NCBI GenBank assembly: GCA_040757575.1 | Contig: JBFLXA010000002.1 | Location: 186,001-250,000 of the forward strand | Length of the DNA stretch: 64,000 nt | Direction: 5' to 3' | Origin: PFJX01 sp040757575 | GTDB lineage: Bacteria > Pseudomonadota > Gammaproteobacteria > Burkholderiales > Thiobacillaceae | Shown: piece by piece, positions 25,441 to 36,444 of the stretch | How the letters are laid out: each line of letters starts with the position of its first letter | Position numbering within the stretch: position 1 is the stretch's first letter | Notes under the pieces: model-generated | Database searches by the model: none | What the model was told of the DNA's origin: nothing | Seen by the model: only the letters and a program-made list of their open reading frames with translations | Made by a program: the position numbers and the translations under genes

Positions 25441-28400
25441 TCAGTCCCGCAGCAGGCTTTCCAGAGGCACGGGTTTGGCCACGCCGTAACCCTGGGCATA
25501 GTTGACGCCGATGTAAGACAACTCCCGCATGATGTCGGCGTTCTCCACATACTCGGCGATGGTCTCCTTGCCCATCACCTGGCCGATGCGGTTGATGGTT
25601 TCCACGAAGGCCCGGTCGATGGGGTCGCTGACGATGTCCCGCACAAAGGCGCCGTCGATCTTCAGGTAATCCACCGGCAGGTTCTTCAGGTAGGTGAAGG
25701 AGGACATGCCGGAGCCGAAATCGTCCAGGGCGAAGCGGAAGCCCAAGGTTTTCATTTCCTGAACGAAATTCAGGGCCCGGCCCAGGTTGGAGATGGCGGC
25801 GGTTTCGGTGATCTCGAAGCAGACCCGCTCCGGGGCGATGCCGGTTTCCTTCAGGAGGCCGCCGATGTAGCTGACGATGTCGTCGTCCTGGAGGGACAGG
25901 CCGGAAAGGTTGATGGCCAGGTGCAGTTCCAGCTTGCGGGCCATGGCCAGGAAGGCGGTGCGCACCACCCAGCGGTCCACTTCGCCCATGAGGCCAAAGC
26001 GTTCGGCGGCGGGGATGAATACACCTGGGGAAAGCAGCGCGCCGTCTTCGTCCATCATGCGAAGCAGGACTTCGTAATGGCTGTCGCCGCCATGCAAGGG
26101 GCGGATTTCCTGGGCGTAGAGCTGGAAACGACCTTCTTCCAGGGCGTCGCGGATGCCGCTGGCCGCTTGCAGCATCTGGCGACGGTGGGCCATGTCCGCG
26201 TCCTCCAGGTCATGCACGTGGACCCGGTTGCGGCCCTGTTCCTTGGCGGCATAGCAGGCCATGTCGGCGGCGGTCATCACGTCCGCCAGGGCCTGGGCGC
26301 CGGGTTTGACGGTAGTGACGCCGACGGATACCCCCACTTCGAAACCGCGGTCGTCCCACATGAAACGGAAGTCCCGCACCAGGTCGCGTACCTTCACGGC
26401 GATTTCAGCGGCCTGGTCCAGGGGACAGCGGGTCAACAGCACGCCGAATTCGTCGCCGCCCAGGCGAGCCAGGGTATCCGCGTCCCTGAGCTGGGCCTGG
26501 AGGAGGGCAGCCAGGCGTTTAAGAAGTTCGTCGCCAGCCTGGTGGCCACAGGTCTCGTTCACCACCTTGAATTGGTCCAGGTCCAGGTAAAGCATGGCGT
26601 GGTCCACGCCGCCGGCAGGGCCCTTCAGCAGGGCCACCAGACGGCGTTCGAACTCGCCCCGGTTGGCCAGGCCGGTGAGCATGTCGTGGCTCAGCTGCCA
26701 GGCCATCTGCCGGGTCATGGCCTGTTTGTCGCTGACGTCGTGGAACACCAGTACCACGCCGATAAGCTTGCCTTCCTTGTCCCGTATTGGGGCGGCGGAA
26801 TCCTCGATGGGGTGCTCACGGCCGCTGCGGTCCACCAGCACCGTATGGTCGGCCATGCCGGTGATATGCCCTTCAGCCCGGCAGCGGTCCACGGGGCTTG
26901 GGGCAGGTTGACCGGTAACGCTGTTCTTGAGCCGCAGCACGTCGCCGATGGCATGGCCGGCGGCGTCTCCGCCAGGCCAGCCCGTCAGCCGCTCGGCCAC
27001 CGGATTCAGGAAGGTGATGCGGCCCAGGGCATCGGTGGTGATGACGGCATCGCCAATGGAGGCCAGGGTGGTCTGGGCCAGTTCCTTTTCGGCGTGGAGG
27101 GCCTGCTCGGCCTGCTTGAGGGCGGAAATGTCGGCCCGGATGGAGAAATAGCGCTCCGGCCGGCCATCGTCCCCCAGGAAGGGCACGATGGTGGTGAGCA
27201 CCCAGAACAGATGGCCATCCCGGGCCTTGTTGCAGATCTCACCATGCCAGACATGCCCGCTGGCGATGGTGCGCCACAGGTCGCGATAGAACGCAGGCGG
27301 GTGAAGTCCCGGGTTGAGGATGCGGTGGTTCTGGCCTAGCAGTTCCGACTGGCTGTAACCGGAAATGGCCATGAAGTGCTCGTTGGCATAGGTGATCATG
27401 CCGGCGGCGTCGGTCATGCTGACGATGGCGTGCTGGTCCAGGGCCCGCTTGAAGCGGGAGAGCTCCTTTTCAAGGCTCACCCGCTCGGTGATGTCGGTGT
27501 GGGTGCCCACCATGCGGTAGGCCTGGCCCGCCTCGTCCCGCAGGCAGACACCCCGATCCAGTATCCACAGCCAGTGCCCGTCCTTGTGGAGCATGCGGTG
27601 TACATTCTCGTACTGGGTGGTGTGGCCGGCCAGGTGGGCTTCCACGGCAGCCTTGGTGCTGGCCAGGTCGAAGGGGTGTACCCGCTGTTCCCAGGCCTCC
27701 AGGCCGCCTTCCAGTTCGTCTTCCGCATACCCCAGCATGCTCTTCCAGCGGGGCGAGGCGTAGAAGGTGTTGTGGACCATGTCCCAGTCCCACAGGCCGT
27801 CGTTGCTGCCCTTCAATGCCAGGTCCAGGCGCTCCCTGCTGGCGTCCAGTTGGGCCTGGGTGGCCATGAGCTTGGCCTCTTCCCGGGCCAGGGTATCCAG
27901 CATGGCGTTGAAGCCCCGGGCTACCACGGCGGCTTCATCATCCCCTTGAAGTTCCGCCCGGGCAGTGCTTTGGCCACTACTCACGGCGGCGGCGGCATCG
28001 CGGATGGCTTGCAGCCGCAGCGTCAGGCGTCGGGCCATCCAGGTTGCCAGCAGGGCGCCAATCAGGATGGCCGCGAGGGTGTAGAGCATGCCGTCCCGGG
28101 TGACAGCCATCAGGCGGGTCTGATGGGAACCCTGTCCCACGCCGACCCGGGCCCAGCCGATGATGCGTTTCCCGGCCATCACCGGATAAGCCACGTCCAC
28201 CAGCTGGTCGCCCTGGGCCAGTATCCGGGTGGGATCCTCCATGCCGGTCCGACCGTCCTTGAGGCGCTGAGCATCCTGGAGGTACAGGCCTACCCGGTCC
28301 CTCTGGCTGTGGGCCAGGACCTGGCCTTCCCGGTTCACCAGCATGGCAAAGGCTATGCTGGTGTGGCTGGCATCCTGGGCAACCAGCTCTTGCATGCCCG

Positions 28401-28611
28401 CCAGATCCCGGGACAGCATCCAGGCGCTGGCGGAACGGGCCAGGGTACGGGCCAGCACCTGGGCTTCCTCCAGCTGGCGCAGTTGTAGGAATTCCCGCTG
28501 GCGCATGGCCAGATCGGTGACGAAGAAGGTCATCATCACCGCATGCACGCCCGCCACGCCCAGCACCAGCTGGCGCCTGAGGGAGCCGGAAAGCCATTTT
28601 TTCAGGTTCAT
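25441..28611 (-). CDS. Membrane PAS-GGDEF-EAL protein (c-di-GMP synthesis/turnover)
   Basis: 1056 residues. TM1 about 13-33, a periplasmic loop of about 140 residues, TM2 about 175-193, HAMP-like linker (195-250), PAS (about 262-378), PAS (about 385-497), PAS (about 510-630), GGDEF (about 635-800, GGDEF at 718-722 with an intact RxxD inhibitory site at 709-712), and EAL (about 815-1050; EVL at 847-849 in place of EAL, DDFGSG intact). Both enzyme halves could be active, so net direction is unknown. The start overlaps the PhnD-like gene by ATGA, so the periplasmic loop is a natural docking site for that lipoprotein. Last gene of the NosP-like operon. Confidence 0.9.
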   Translation of the reverse strand: MNLKKWLSGSLRRQLVLGVAGVHAVMMTFFVTDLAMRQREFLQLRQLEEAQVLARTLARSASAWMLSRDLAGMQELVAQDASHTSIAFAMLVNREGQVLAHSQRDRVGLYLQDAQRLKDGRTGMEDPTRILAQGDQLVDVAYPVMAGKRIIGWARVGVGQGSHQTRLMAVTRDGMLYTLAAILIGALLATWMARRLTLRLQAIRDAAAAVSSGQSTARAELQGDDEAAVVARGFNAMLDTLAREEAKLMATQAQLDASRERLDLALKGSNDGLWDWDMVHNTFYASPRWKSMLGYAEDELEGGLEAWEQRVHPFDLASTKAAVEAHLAGHTTQYENVHRMLHKDGHWLWILDRGVCLRDEAGQAYRMVGTHTDITERVSLEKELSRFKRALDQHAIVSMTDAAGMITYANEHFMAISGYSQSELLGQNHRILNPGLHPPAFYRDLWRTIASGHVWHGEICNKARDGHLFWVLTTIVPFLGDDGRPERYFSIRADISALKQAEQALHAEKELAQTTLASIGDAVITTDALGRITFLNPVAERLTGWPGGDAAGHAIGDVLRLKNSVTGQPAPSPVDRCRAEGHITGMADHTVLVDRSGREHPIEDSAAPIRDKEGKLIGVVLVFHDVSDKQAMTRQMAWQLSHDMLTGLANRGEFERRLVALLKGPAGGVDHAMLYLDLDQFKVVNETCGHQAGDELLKRLAALLQAQLRDADTLARLGGDEFGVLLTRCPLDQAAEIAVKVRDLVRDFRFMWDDRGFEVGVSVGVTTVKPGAQALADVMTAADMACYAAKEQGRNRVHVHDLEDADMAHRRQMLQAASGIRDALEEGRFQLYAQEIRPLHGGDSHYEVLLRMMDEDGALLSPGVFIPAAERFGLMGEVDRWVVRTAFLAMARKLELHLAINLSGLSLQDDDIVSYIGGLLKETGIAPERVCFEITETAAISNLGRALNFVQEMKTLGFRFALDDFGSGMSSFTYLKNLPVDYLKIDGAFVRDIVSDPIDRAFVETINRIGQVMGKETIAEYVENADIMRELSYIGVNYAQGYGVAKPVPLESLLRD

Positions 28612-29527
28612 GGCAGGGGGCCCACCCGGTCCTGGTAGGCGGTCAGGAACCCGCCCACCGCGTTACGGTAGCGGGCATTGTCGGCCGGATAGAAACGATG
28701 GGTTTCCATTTTCCAGAGCAGCGCGGCACCTTCCGGGTCTTCATGCAGGCGCAACAACAGGGCCCGCAACCGGGTTACCAGGGGTTCGGGCATGTCGTCC
28801 CGGGCCATGAAGGCATTGTTGATCAGAGGAGGAGTTTGCCAGATCAGACGCAATTGGGCGGCATCCTCGGGGTGGTCCCGCTGGAAGGCGCGCCAGGGCG
28901 GAGGCCAGGTGACGGCGATGTCCGCCTCCCGGTGCAGGGCATTGAGAATGGCCGACTCCTGGGAGCCCACATAGCGGTTGTCCAGCGATTGCAGCTTGAG
29001 GCCCTGCTCCACCAGCCAGTACTGGGGCATCATGGCTGCTGCCAGGGCGGTGGGTGCGGGGTAGGCCGCCCGTTTGCCCTTCAGATCCGAGGGGTGGGCC
29101 AGGGGGCTGTCCTTGCGCACGATAAAGACGCCCCGGAAGTCGTCGCTGTCCCCCGCTTCGGCGATGACGTTGTAGCCCAGGTCCAGGGCCATCAGGGCCT
29201 GGTAGGGGTTGGGCAGCAGAAAGGCCGGGGTCCGGTCGCGGATCTTCGTTTCATAGTGGGCGTAATTGTTTGAGGCCTCCAGTTCCAGGCCCAGGCCAGG
29301 GATGCGCCGGTTCAGGTAATCCACCAGGGGGGCATAGAACTCGAACAGCTTCAGGGGATTATGCAGGGGGTGGATGGCCAGGTAGCGCACGTCTCCGGCC
29401 GCACCGGAGGGGGGCTCAGCCATATAGGCAGGGCCACCGTCTGCCTCCTTACCCCGGCCGCAACCGACAAGGGCCGTGGCCAGACTGCCAGCCAGGGCGC
29501 CGCTCCAGCCCAGGAAGGTGCGCCGCC

Positions 29528-29531
<4 letters not shown>
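28608..29531 (-). CDS. PhnD-like periplasmic binding lipoprotein
   Basis: 307 residues from the ATG at 29531. Signal MRRRTFLGWSGALAG... has both a twin-arginine-like start and a lipobox LVGC (Cys24), so it is probably a lipoprotein. The rest is a two-lobe binding protein of the phosphate/phosphite/phosphonate (PhnD) family: YLAIHPLHNPLKLFEFYAPLVDYLNRRI, a LPNPYQALMAL hinge, SDLKGKRAAYPAPTALAAAMMPQ, and a NNAFMARDD end region. No ABC permease or ATPase is nearby. It overlaps the kinase before it and the GGDEF-EAL gene after it (both ATGA), so it looks like a sensor subunit rather than a transporter part. Ligand unknown. Confidence 0.84.
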
Positions 29532-31834
<2,303 letters not shown>

Positions 31835-31848
31835 GGTGTCGCCAGTGA

Positions 31849-32985
31849 TCAGGCTTCGGTGATGTAGGAAATGGTCATGGTCTGGTTGTGGAGCTTGCAC
31901 TCCGTAGTGCTGAGGAAGGGACTGATCTCGCCGTTGGAATAAAAGCCAGCCAGGACGCAGTGTTGACCGAACACTGCGCCGACGGCTTCTACTTCTTCGT
32001 CCACCCTTCCCCCCATAACCAGTTTGCGGCCAATGCATGAAACCAGCAGGGCCAGCCCGGGACGGTCGATGCGATGCATTTCTGTGGCCGCTTCAGCTGC
32101 AGCTTCGGCGCCATCCACAAGTGCTTCAGTGGATGCGTGCATGAGGCGCAGGAAGCCGTCCTGGGGAATGTCACCTGCCAGGGTAAGGCTGCCCCGGGCC
32201 TCATCCACCCCCAGCAGGGTGCGAATCAGTCCTGTCTCTTCCCGGTCATCGGACAGGATGGCGAAAGGAAACAGTAAGCCGGAGGCGGGTAGATCCTTGG
32301 CATATTCGCCCAGGTAGCGTTTGTAGACTTCCAGGGCCGGTTCGCCATCCAGTTCATAGAGGACATTTCCTTCAGCGCGTGTGGCGCGGCGGGCGGGGCC
32401 AAAGCTCTGCCAGCCGCCGAAGGAGCCGTGGGAGAAGCGGATTGCTTCGCCATACAGGCCCACGGCCAGCATGAGCTTGTCGGAAACGGTGTGGTCCAGC
32501 ATGGCCCAGGTTCGTGTGAAACTGCCGTTGTCCCCGGCAAGACCGCCGGTCAGAGGGATGTTCTTCCCCAGCATTTCGACGGCTCCGGCGATCAAATCGC
32601 TGCCATTCACGGCCACTCCCTGGGAGAGCAGGAGCACGGCTTTAAGGTCCGGGGCCAGGAGCTGCTCAGCTAGGCGCCTGCCGGCGGCTTGTGAATCCTC
32701 CATGTCGACGATCTCGGTAGAGGCAATCCGGAAGGGCGTCTGGTCGAAGTGCAGGGCAGTGACCACTACGCTGTTGTCATTGACCCCCTGATTGGTGATT
32801 TCACCTGCCGTGGACAGGGCCAGGCATCGGGCATTCGGAAAGGCACCGGTCAGCCATTCGGAAAATCCCGGTGTGGTGAAGAATTGGGGGGCTGCAAAGG
32901 CGAGCACCAGCTGGGGCTGGATGTCTGCCAGAGGGGCAAGGGGTGGGGTATCCAGACGGGTGAGTGCAACTTGGCGGGCAAGCAT
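31849..32985 (-). CDS. nosP: FIST-domain sensor, NosP-like
   Basis: 378 residues with FIST N (about 25-225; RCLALSTAGEITNQGVNDNSVVVTAL) and FIST C (about 230-375; a GEISPF-x-TTECKLHNQTMT ending). FIST proteins are cytoplasmic small-ligand sensors; NosP is the haem-binding NO sensor that usually sits beside a hybrid histidine kinase or c-di-GMP enzymes. The ending CKLHNQTMT with His366 is the kind of conserved His expected there, though I cannot confirm haem binding. It is the first gene of a tight four-gene operon ending in a GGDEF-EAL protein, which supports an NO to c-di-GMP role. The gene name is tentative. Confidence 0.75.
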   Translation of the reverse strand: MLARQVALTRLDTPPLAPLADIQPQLVLAFAAPQFFTTPGFSEWLTGAFPNARCLALSTAGEITNQGVNDNSVVVTALHFDQTPFRIASTEIVDMEDSQAAGRRLAEQLLAPDLKAVLLLSQGVAVNGSDLIAGAVEMLGKNIPLTGGLAGDNGSFTRTWAMLDHTVSDKLMLAVGLYGEAIRFSHGSFGGWQSFGPARRATRAEGNVLYELDGEPALEVYKRYLGEYAKDLPASGLLFPFAILSDDREETGLIRTLLGVDEARGSLTLAGDIPQDGFLRLMHASTEALVDGAEAAAEAATEMHRIDRPGLALLVSCIGRKLVMGGRVDEEVEAVGAVFGQHCVLAGFYSNGEISPFLSTTECKLHNQTMTISYITEA

Positions 32986-33035
32986 GGGGGCTCCTGTGGT
33001 CGGATCGAAGCCGATAACGGCTTGCCTATGGAAAT

Positions 33036-33056
33036 CTTGAGGGGGCAGGGCTCAAG
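33036..33056. promoter_or_regulatory. Perfect palindrome in the nosP-side divergent spacer
   Basis: CTTGAG (33036-33041), nine bases GGGGCAGGG, CTCAAG (33051-33056). It lies between the FIST gene (-) and the small membrane protein (+), 51 bases from the FIST start. It could be an operator for either side. There is no T-run, so not a terminator. Confidence 0.4.
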
Positions 33057-33079
33057 CTGCCGGGCATGGCAGCCGATAA
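33052..33079 (+). promoter_or_regulatory. Candidate FliA (sigma-28)-like promoter
   Basis: GCCGATAA (33072-33079) is an exact match to the sigma-28 -10; TCAAGCTG (33052-33059) agrees with TAAAGTTT at 5 of 8 positions and the spacer is 12 instead of 11 bases. It would drive the gene at 33104. The -35 is weak, and a second GCCGATAA 60 bases upstream has no partner, so this could be chance. Confidence 0.3.
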
Positions 33080-33103
33080 GCGCTCCAATATGGAGGAGCA
33101 TGC

Positions 33104-33490
33104 ATGATGCGAGCGGAACACTGGCTAATGCGGGAACTCAAGAAAGCCATGATCATGGCCAAGGATCCCCTGGCCTGGGTGATGACCCTGGCCCTGGTTG
33201 TTGGGGGCGGGCTAATGCTGTGGTTCCTGCTTACGGCCACGGACAATTTCGGTGCTTATTACACCCTGCCCTACGCCTGTTCAAAGTCCTTCAGCGAAAT
33301 GCGCCTGTTCCTGCTGACCATGCTCGCGCCCCTGTTCTTCATCGCCGTAGTGGTCACCATGGCAGAACTGAGCGTGGTGCTGGGCCTGCGCAAGAAGAAA
33401 CGAGGCAAGGTGGATTACAAATTCCTGCTTACCGCCCTGGTTTCCATGCTGGTCCTGGGTGCGATCTCTTTCGTGCTGTTGAGTTGCTGA
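33104..33490 (+). CDS. Small inner-membrane protein of unknown function
   Basis: 128 residues with GGAGGAG upstream. Start could be the ATG at 33104 or 33107. Three hydrophobic stretches: about 25-45 (WVMTLALVVGGGLMLWFLL), about 70-92 (FLLTMLAPLFFIAVVVTMAEL) and about 110-127 (FLLTALVSMLVLGAISFVLL), separated by a Lys/Arg-rich loop (RKKKRGKVDYK). No family recognised. It ends 7 bases before the convergent uvrD stop. A motility link is suggested only by the sigma-28-like promoter. Confidence 0.72.
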   Translation: MMRAEHWLMRELKKAMIMAKDPLAWVMTLALVVGGGLMLWFLLTATDNFGAYYTLPYACSKSFSEMRLFLLTMLAPLFFIAVVVTMAELSVVLGLRKKKRGKVDYKFLLTALVSMLVLGAISFVLLSC

Positions 33491-33497
33491 AGCCTCT

Positions 33498-35675
33498 TCA
33501 GGCCGCCGTCAGCCGGGCGTAATCCAGGATGAACACCTTGCGACCTACCTTGGGGAAGGTGACGGTCACTTCGGCATCGGGGCCCTGGCCCTGGTACCCG
33601 CCCACCACACCTTCGCCATATTTGGGATGCACCACCCGGGCCCCCACGGGGAATGGCAGGTTGGCATCCCGCTTCGGTGCCTGGTAAGCGGCTGAGGCCG
33701 GTGCCCGTGGTGCAGCCGGGCGGTAGCCTCCGTAGGTTCCATAGCCCCCGCCTCCGTAGCTGGCGGCGGCCGGGGCCGGGCGGCGGGAAAGGGAGTGCAC
33801 CAGGGCCTCGGGTATTTCCTCCAGAAAGGAAGAGGGCAGGCCGTAACGCATCTGGCCATGGAGCATGCGCATCTGGGCGTGGGTGAGGGTGAGCCGCCGG
33901 CGGGCCCGGGTGATGGCCACGTACATGAGGCGGCGTTCCTCTTCCAGACCGCCGTCTTCGTTCATGGCATTTTCGTGGGGGAACAGGCCGCTTTCCAGGC
34001 CGGTGATGAAAACACTGTGGAATTCCAAACCCTTGGCGGCATGGACGGTCATCATCTGCACCGCATCCTGGCCCTGGGCGGCTTCGTGTTCCCCCGCTTC
34101 CAGGGCCGCGTGGGCCAGAAAGGCTTCCAGGCTCTGGTCTTCCGTCTCGCCGGCAAAGGCCGCAGCCGCATTGGCCAGTTCCTCCAGGTTGTCCACCCGG
34201 TCCTGGCCATCCTTTTCGTTGCGGTAAAACTCCAGCAGGCCGGAGCGTGCCACCACATGTTCCACAGCCTCCACCAGGGGCAGGCCGGCGGTATCGCTGC
34301 GCAGGCCCTCCACCAGCAAGACGAAGGCCTCGAATTTCTTGCCGGCCTTGCAGGCCGCCGCCCACAGGCTCACGCCCGCTGCCCGGGCCTCGGCATCCAG
34401 GGATTCCAGGCTGCGGGCGCCGATACCCCGGGTGGGAAAGTTCACCACCCGCAAAAAGGCGTTGTCGTCCTCCGGGTTGGCCGCCAGACGCAGGTAGGCC
34501 AGGGCATGCTTGATCTCGGCCCGCTCGAAGAAGCGCAGACCGCCGTACACCCGGTAGGGGATGGCGGCGGAAAAGAGGGCGTGTTCCAGCCCCCGGGACT
34601 GGGCGTTGGAGCGGTACAGGATCGCCATGTCGGCGTAGTTTTCGCCTTCCTGCTTCAAGTTGCGGATTTCTTCCACCACGAACTCCGCTTCCTCCCGGTC
34701 GTCATTGGCCTGGAAGTGGCGGATGGCCTCCCCCTTGCCCACGTCGGTCCACAGCTCCTTGCCCAGCCGGTCCCGGTTGTGGGCGATGACCGCGTTGGCC
34801 GCGTCCAGAATGGTGGACACGGAACGGTAGTTGCGGGTGAGCTTGATGGGGGCGGCGATGCCCATCTCGTCCATGAGCAGGCCCATGTTGCCCACGTTTG
34901 CGCCCCGGAAGGCATAGATGGACTGGTCGTCGTCCCCCACGGCGAACAGGGCGCTGGCCTCGCCCTTCAGCAGCTTCAGCCACTGGTATTGCAGGCGGCT
35001 GGTGTCCTGGAACTCGTCCACCAGGATATGGGCGAAGCGGGTCTGGTAGTGCTCCCGCAGCAGGGCGTTGCGGGAGAGCAGTTCATAGGCCCGCAGCAAC
35101 AATTCGGCAAAGTCCACGCAGCCTTCCCGCCGGCACTGGTCGTCGTAGGCGGCGTAGTACTCCGCCAGGCGCTTGCTGTAGGGGTCCCACGCGTCCACTG
35201 CGTCGGCCCGCAGGCCCGCTTCCTTGCTCTGGTTGATGAAACTCTGCACCTTGCGGGGATCGTACTTCTCGGTGTCCACGTTCAGGGCCTTGAGGCAGCG
35301 CTTCACGGCGGAAAGCTGGTCCGACGAATCCAGGATGGTGAACAACTGGGGCAGCCCCGCCTCCCGGTGGTGGGTGCGCAGGAGTCGGTTGCACAGGCCG
35401 TGGAAGGTGCCCACCCACATGCCCCGGGTATTGATGGGTAGCATGGCCGACAGCCGGGTGAGCATCTCCTTGGCCGCCTTGTTGGTGAAGGTCACCGCCA
35501 GCACCCCCAGGGGCGACACCTGGCCCGTCTGGATCAGCCAGGCGATGCGGGTGGTGAGCACCCGGGTCTTGCCGGAGCCGGCACCGGCCAGCACCAGGGC
35601 GGAACCGGGGGCGGTGACGGCAGCCAGCTGGTCGGGGTTGAGGGTGTCGAGGAGGGGAGTGTGGGCAGGCTTCAT
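33498..35675 (-). CDS. uvrD: DNA helicase II, UvrD/Rep superfamily 1
   Basis: 725 residues. SF1A helicase motifs: Q-motif LNPDQLAAV, Walker A AGAGSGKT (about 31-38), TFTNKAAKEM, DEFQDTS, GDDDQSIYAFRGA, LTRNYRS, and the later VMTVHAAKGLEF and EERRLMYVAITRAR. UvrD unwinds DNA in nucleotide-excision and mismatch repair. Unusual: the segment about 632-668 before the C-terminal Tudor-like domain is a Gly/Tyr/Ala/Pro-rich linker (ASYGGGGYGTYGGYRP). The last 55 residues (VGARVVHPKYGEGVV) match the PcrA/UvrD C-terminal domain. It converges on the membrane-protein gene. Confidence 0.94.
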   Translation of the reverse strand: MKPAHTPLLDTLNPDQLAAVTAPGSALVLAGAGSGKTRVLTTRIAWLIQTGQVSPLGVLAVTFTNKAAKEMLTRLSAMLPINTRGMWVGTFHGLCNRLLRTHHREAGLPQLFTILDSSDQLSAVKRCLKALNVDTEKYDPRKVQSFINQSKEAGLRADAVDAWDPYSKRLAEYYAAYDDQCRREGCVDFAELLLRAYELLSRNALLREHYQTRFAHILVDEFQDTSRLQYQWLKLLKGEASALFAVGDDDQSIYAFRGANVGNMGLLMDEMGIAAPIKLTRNYRSVSTILDAANAVIAHNRDRLGKELWTDVGKGEAIRHFQANDDREEAEFVVEEIRNLKQEGENYADMAILYRSNAQSRGLEHALFSAAIPYRVYGGLRFFERAEIKHALAYLRLAANPEDDNAFLRVVNFPTRGIGARSLESLDAEARAAGVSLWAAACKAGKKFEAFVLLVEGLRSDTAGLPLVEAVEHVVARSGLLEFYRNEKDGQDRVDNLEELANAAAAFAGETEDQSLEAFLAHAALEAGEHEAAQGQDAVQMMTVHAAKGLEFHSVFITGLESGLFPHENAMNEDGGLEEERRLMYVAITRARRRLTLTHAQMRMLHGQMRYGLPSSFLEEIPEALVHSLSRRPAPAAASYGGGGYGTYGGYRPAAPRAPASAAYQAPKRDANLPFPVGARVVHPKYGEGVVGGYQGQGPDAEVTVTFPKVGRKVFILDYARLTAA

Positions 35676-35760
35676 GGGGGGATTATCTTCGATCCGGCGG
35701 CCAGTTGGCCGGCAGGCCCCGGGCTAGAATGGGCACTCCCCATCCCTAAGGCGCACGCCC

Positions 35761-36432
35761 ATGACCCCGGTGGCCGAACTCCTGATGCAGGCCCTGCACC
35801 ATAAGAACATCTACGCAGAATTTCCGTATTCCACCATTCCGGCGGACATGCACGGGGGCGGCGGGCTGCCCATTTTTCAGTCGGTCATGGACGCGGCCAG
35901 GCCCAATCTGGTGGTGGAAGTGGGCAGCTGGAAGGGCAGTTCCGCAATACGTATGGCGGGGTTGATGCAGGAATACGGCATTCCCGGTGCCATATTGTGC
36001 GTGGACACCTGGCTTGGCGGCCTGGACCATATCGACAAACCCATGGCGCCGGAATGGGACATCGGCCGTTACCGCCAGCACGGCTATCCTTCCCTGTATT
36101 ACCAGTTTCTGGCCAACGTCATGCACGCGGGCATGCAGGATTACATCGTGCCCTTTCCCAATACCAGCGCCATCGGTGCCCGCTGGCTGGCCCGGCACAA
36201 TATCCCTGCCGACGTGGTCTACGTGGACGCCAGCCACGACGAGGAGGATGTGTACCAGGATGCGGTGGATTACTGGAAAGTGCTGCGCCCCGGGGGGGTG
36301 ATGTTCGGCGACGACTGGAGCGATTACTGGCCGGGTGTGGTGAATGCCATCACCCGCTTTGCCGGCGAGCAGGGGGTGCAGTTGCACAGCGAGGGCGTTA
36401 CCTGGCTATTGATCAAGCCTGCTCCAGCTTGA
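35761..36432 (+). CDS. Class I SAM-dependent methyltransferase-like protein
   Basis: 223 residues. SAM-binding motif I is VVEVGSWKGSSAIRMA (about 57-72); later strands ILCVDTWLGG, VVYVDASHDEEDVYQDAVDYWKVLRPGGVMFGDDW correspond to motifs for a Methyltransf_24 fold, similar to proteins acting on sugars or antibiotics (CmcI-like). Substrate is unknown. It stands alone, reading rightward toward the opposite-strand PhnD-GGDEF-EAL gene. Confidence 0.8.
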   Translation: MTPVAELLMQALHHKNIYAEFPYSTIPADMHGGGGLPIFQSVMDAARPNLVVEVGSWKGSSAIRMAGLMQEYGIPGAILCVDTWLGGLDHIDKPMAPEWDIGRYRQHGYPSLYYQFLANVMHAGMQDYIVPFPNTSAIGARWLARHNIPADVVYVDASHDEEDVYQDAVDYWKVLRPGGVMFGDDWSDYWPGVVNAITRFAGEQGVQLHSEGVTWLLIKPAPA

Positions 36433-36444
36433 GTCTGGGCCCCT

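Noticed and set aside
25921..27339. Forward frame of 472 codons inside the GGDEF-EAL gene
   Set aside because: Shadow of the minus-strand gene; low-complexity composition and no ribosome site.
33010..33020. First GCCGATAA copy as a sigma-28 promoter
   Set aside because: No TAAA-like -35 at the proper distance.
33795..35441. Forward frame of 548 codons inside uvrD
   Set aside because: Antisense shadow; uvrD motifs on the minus strand are complete.
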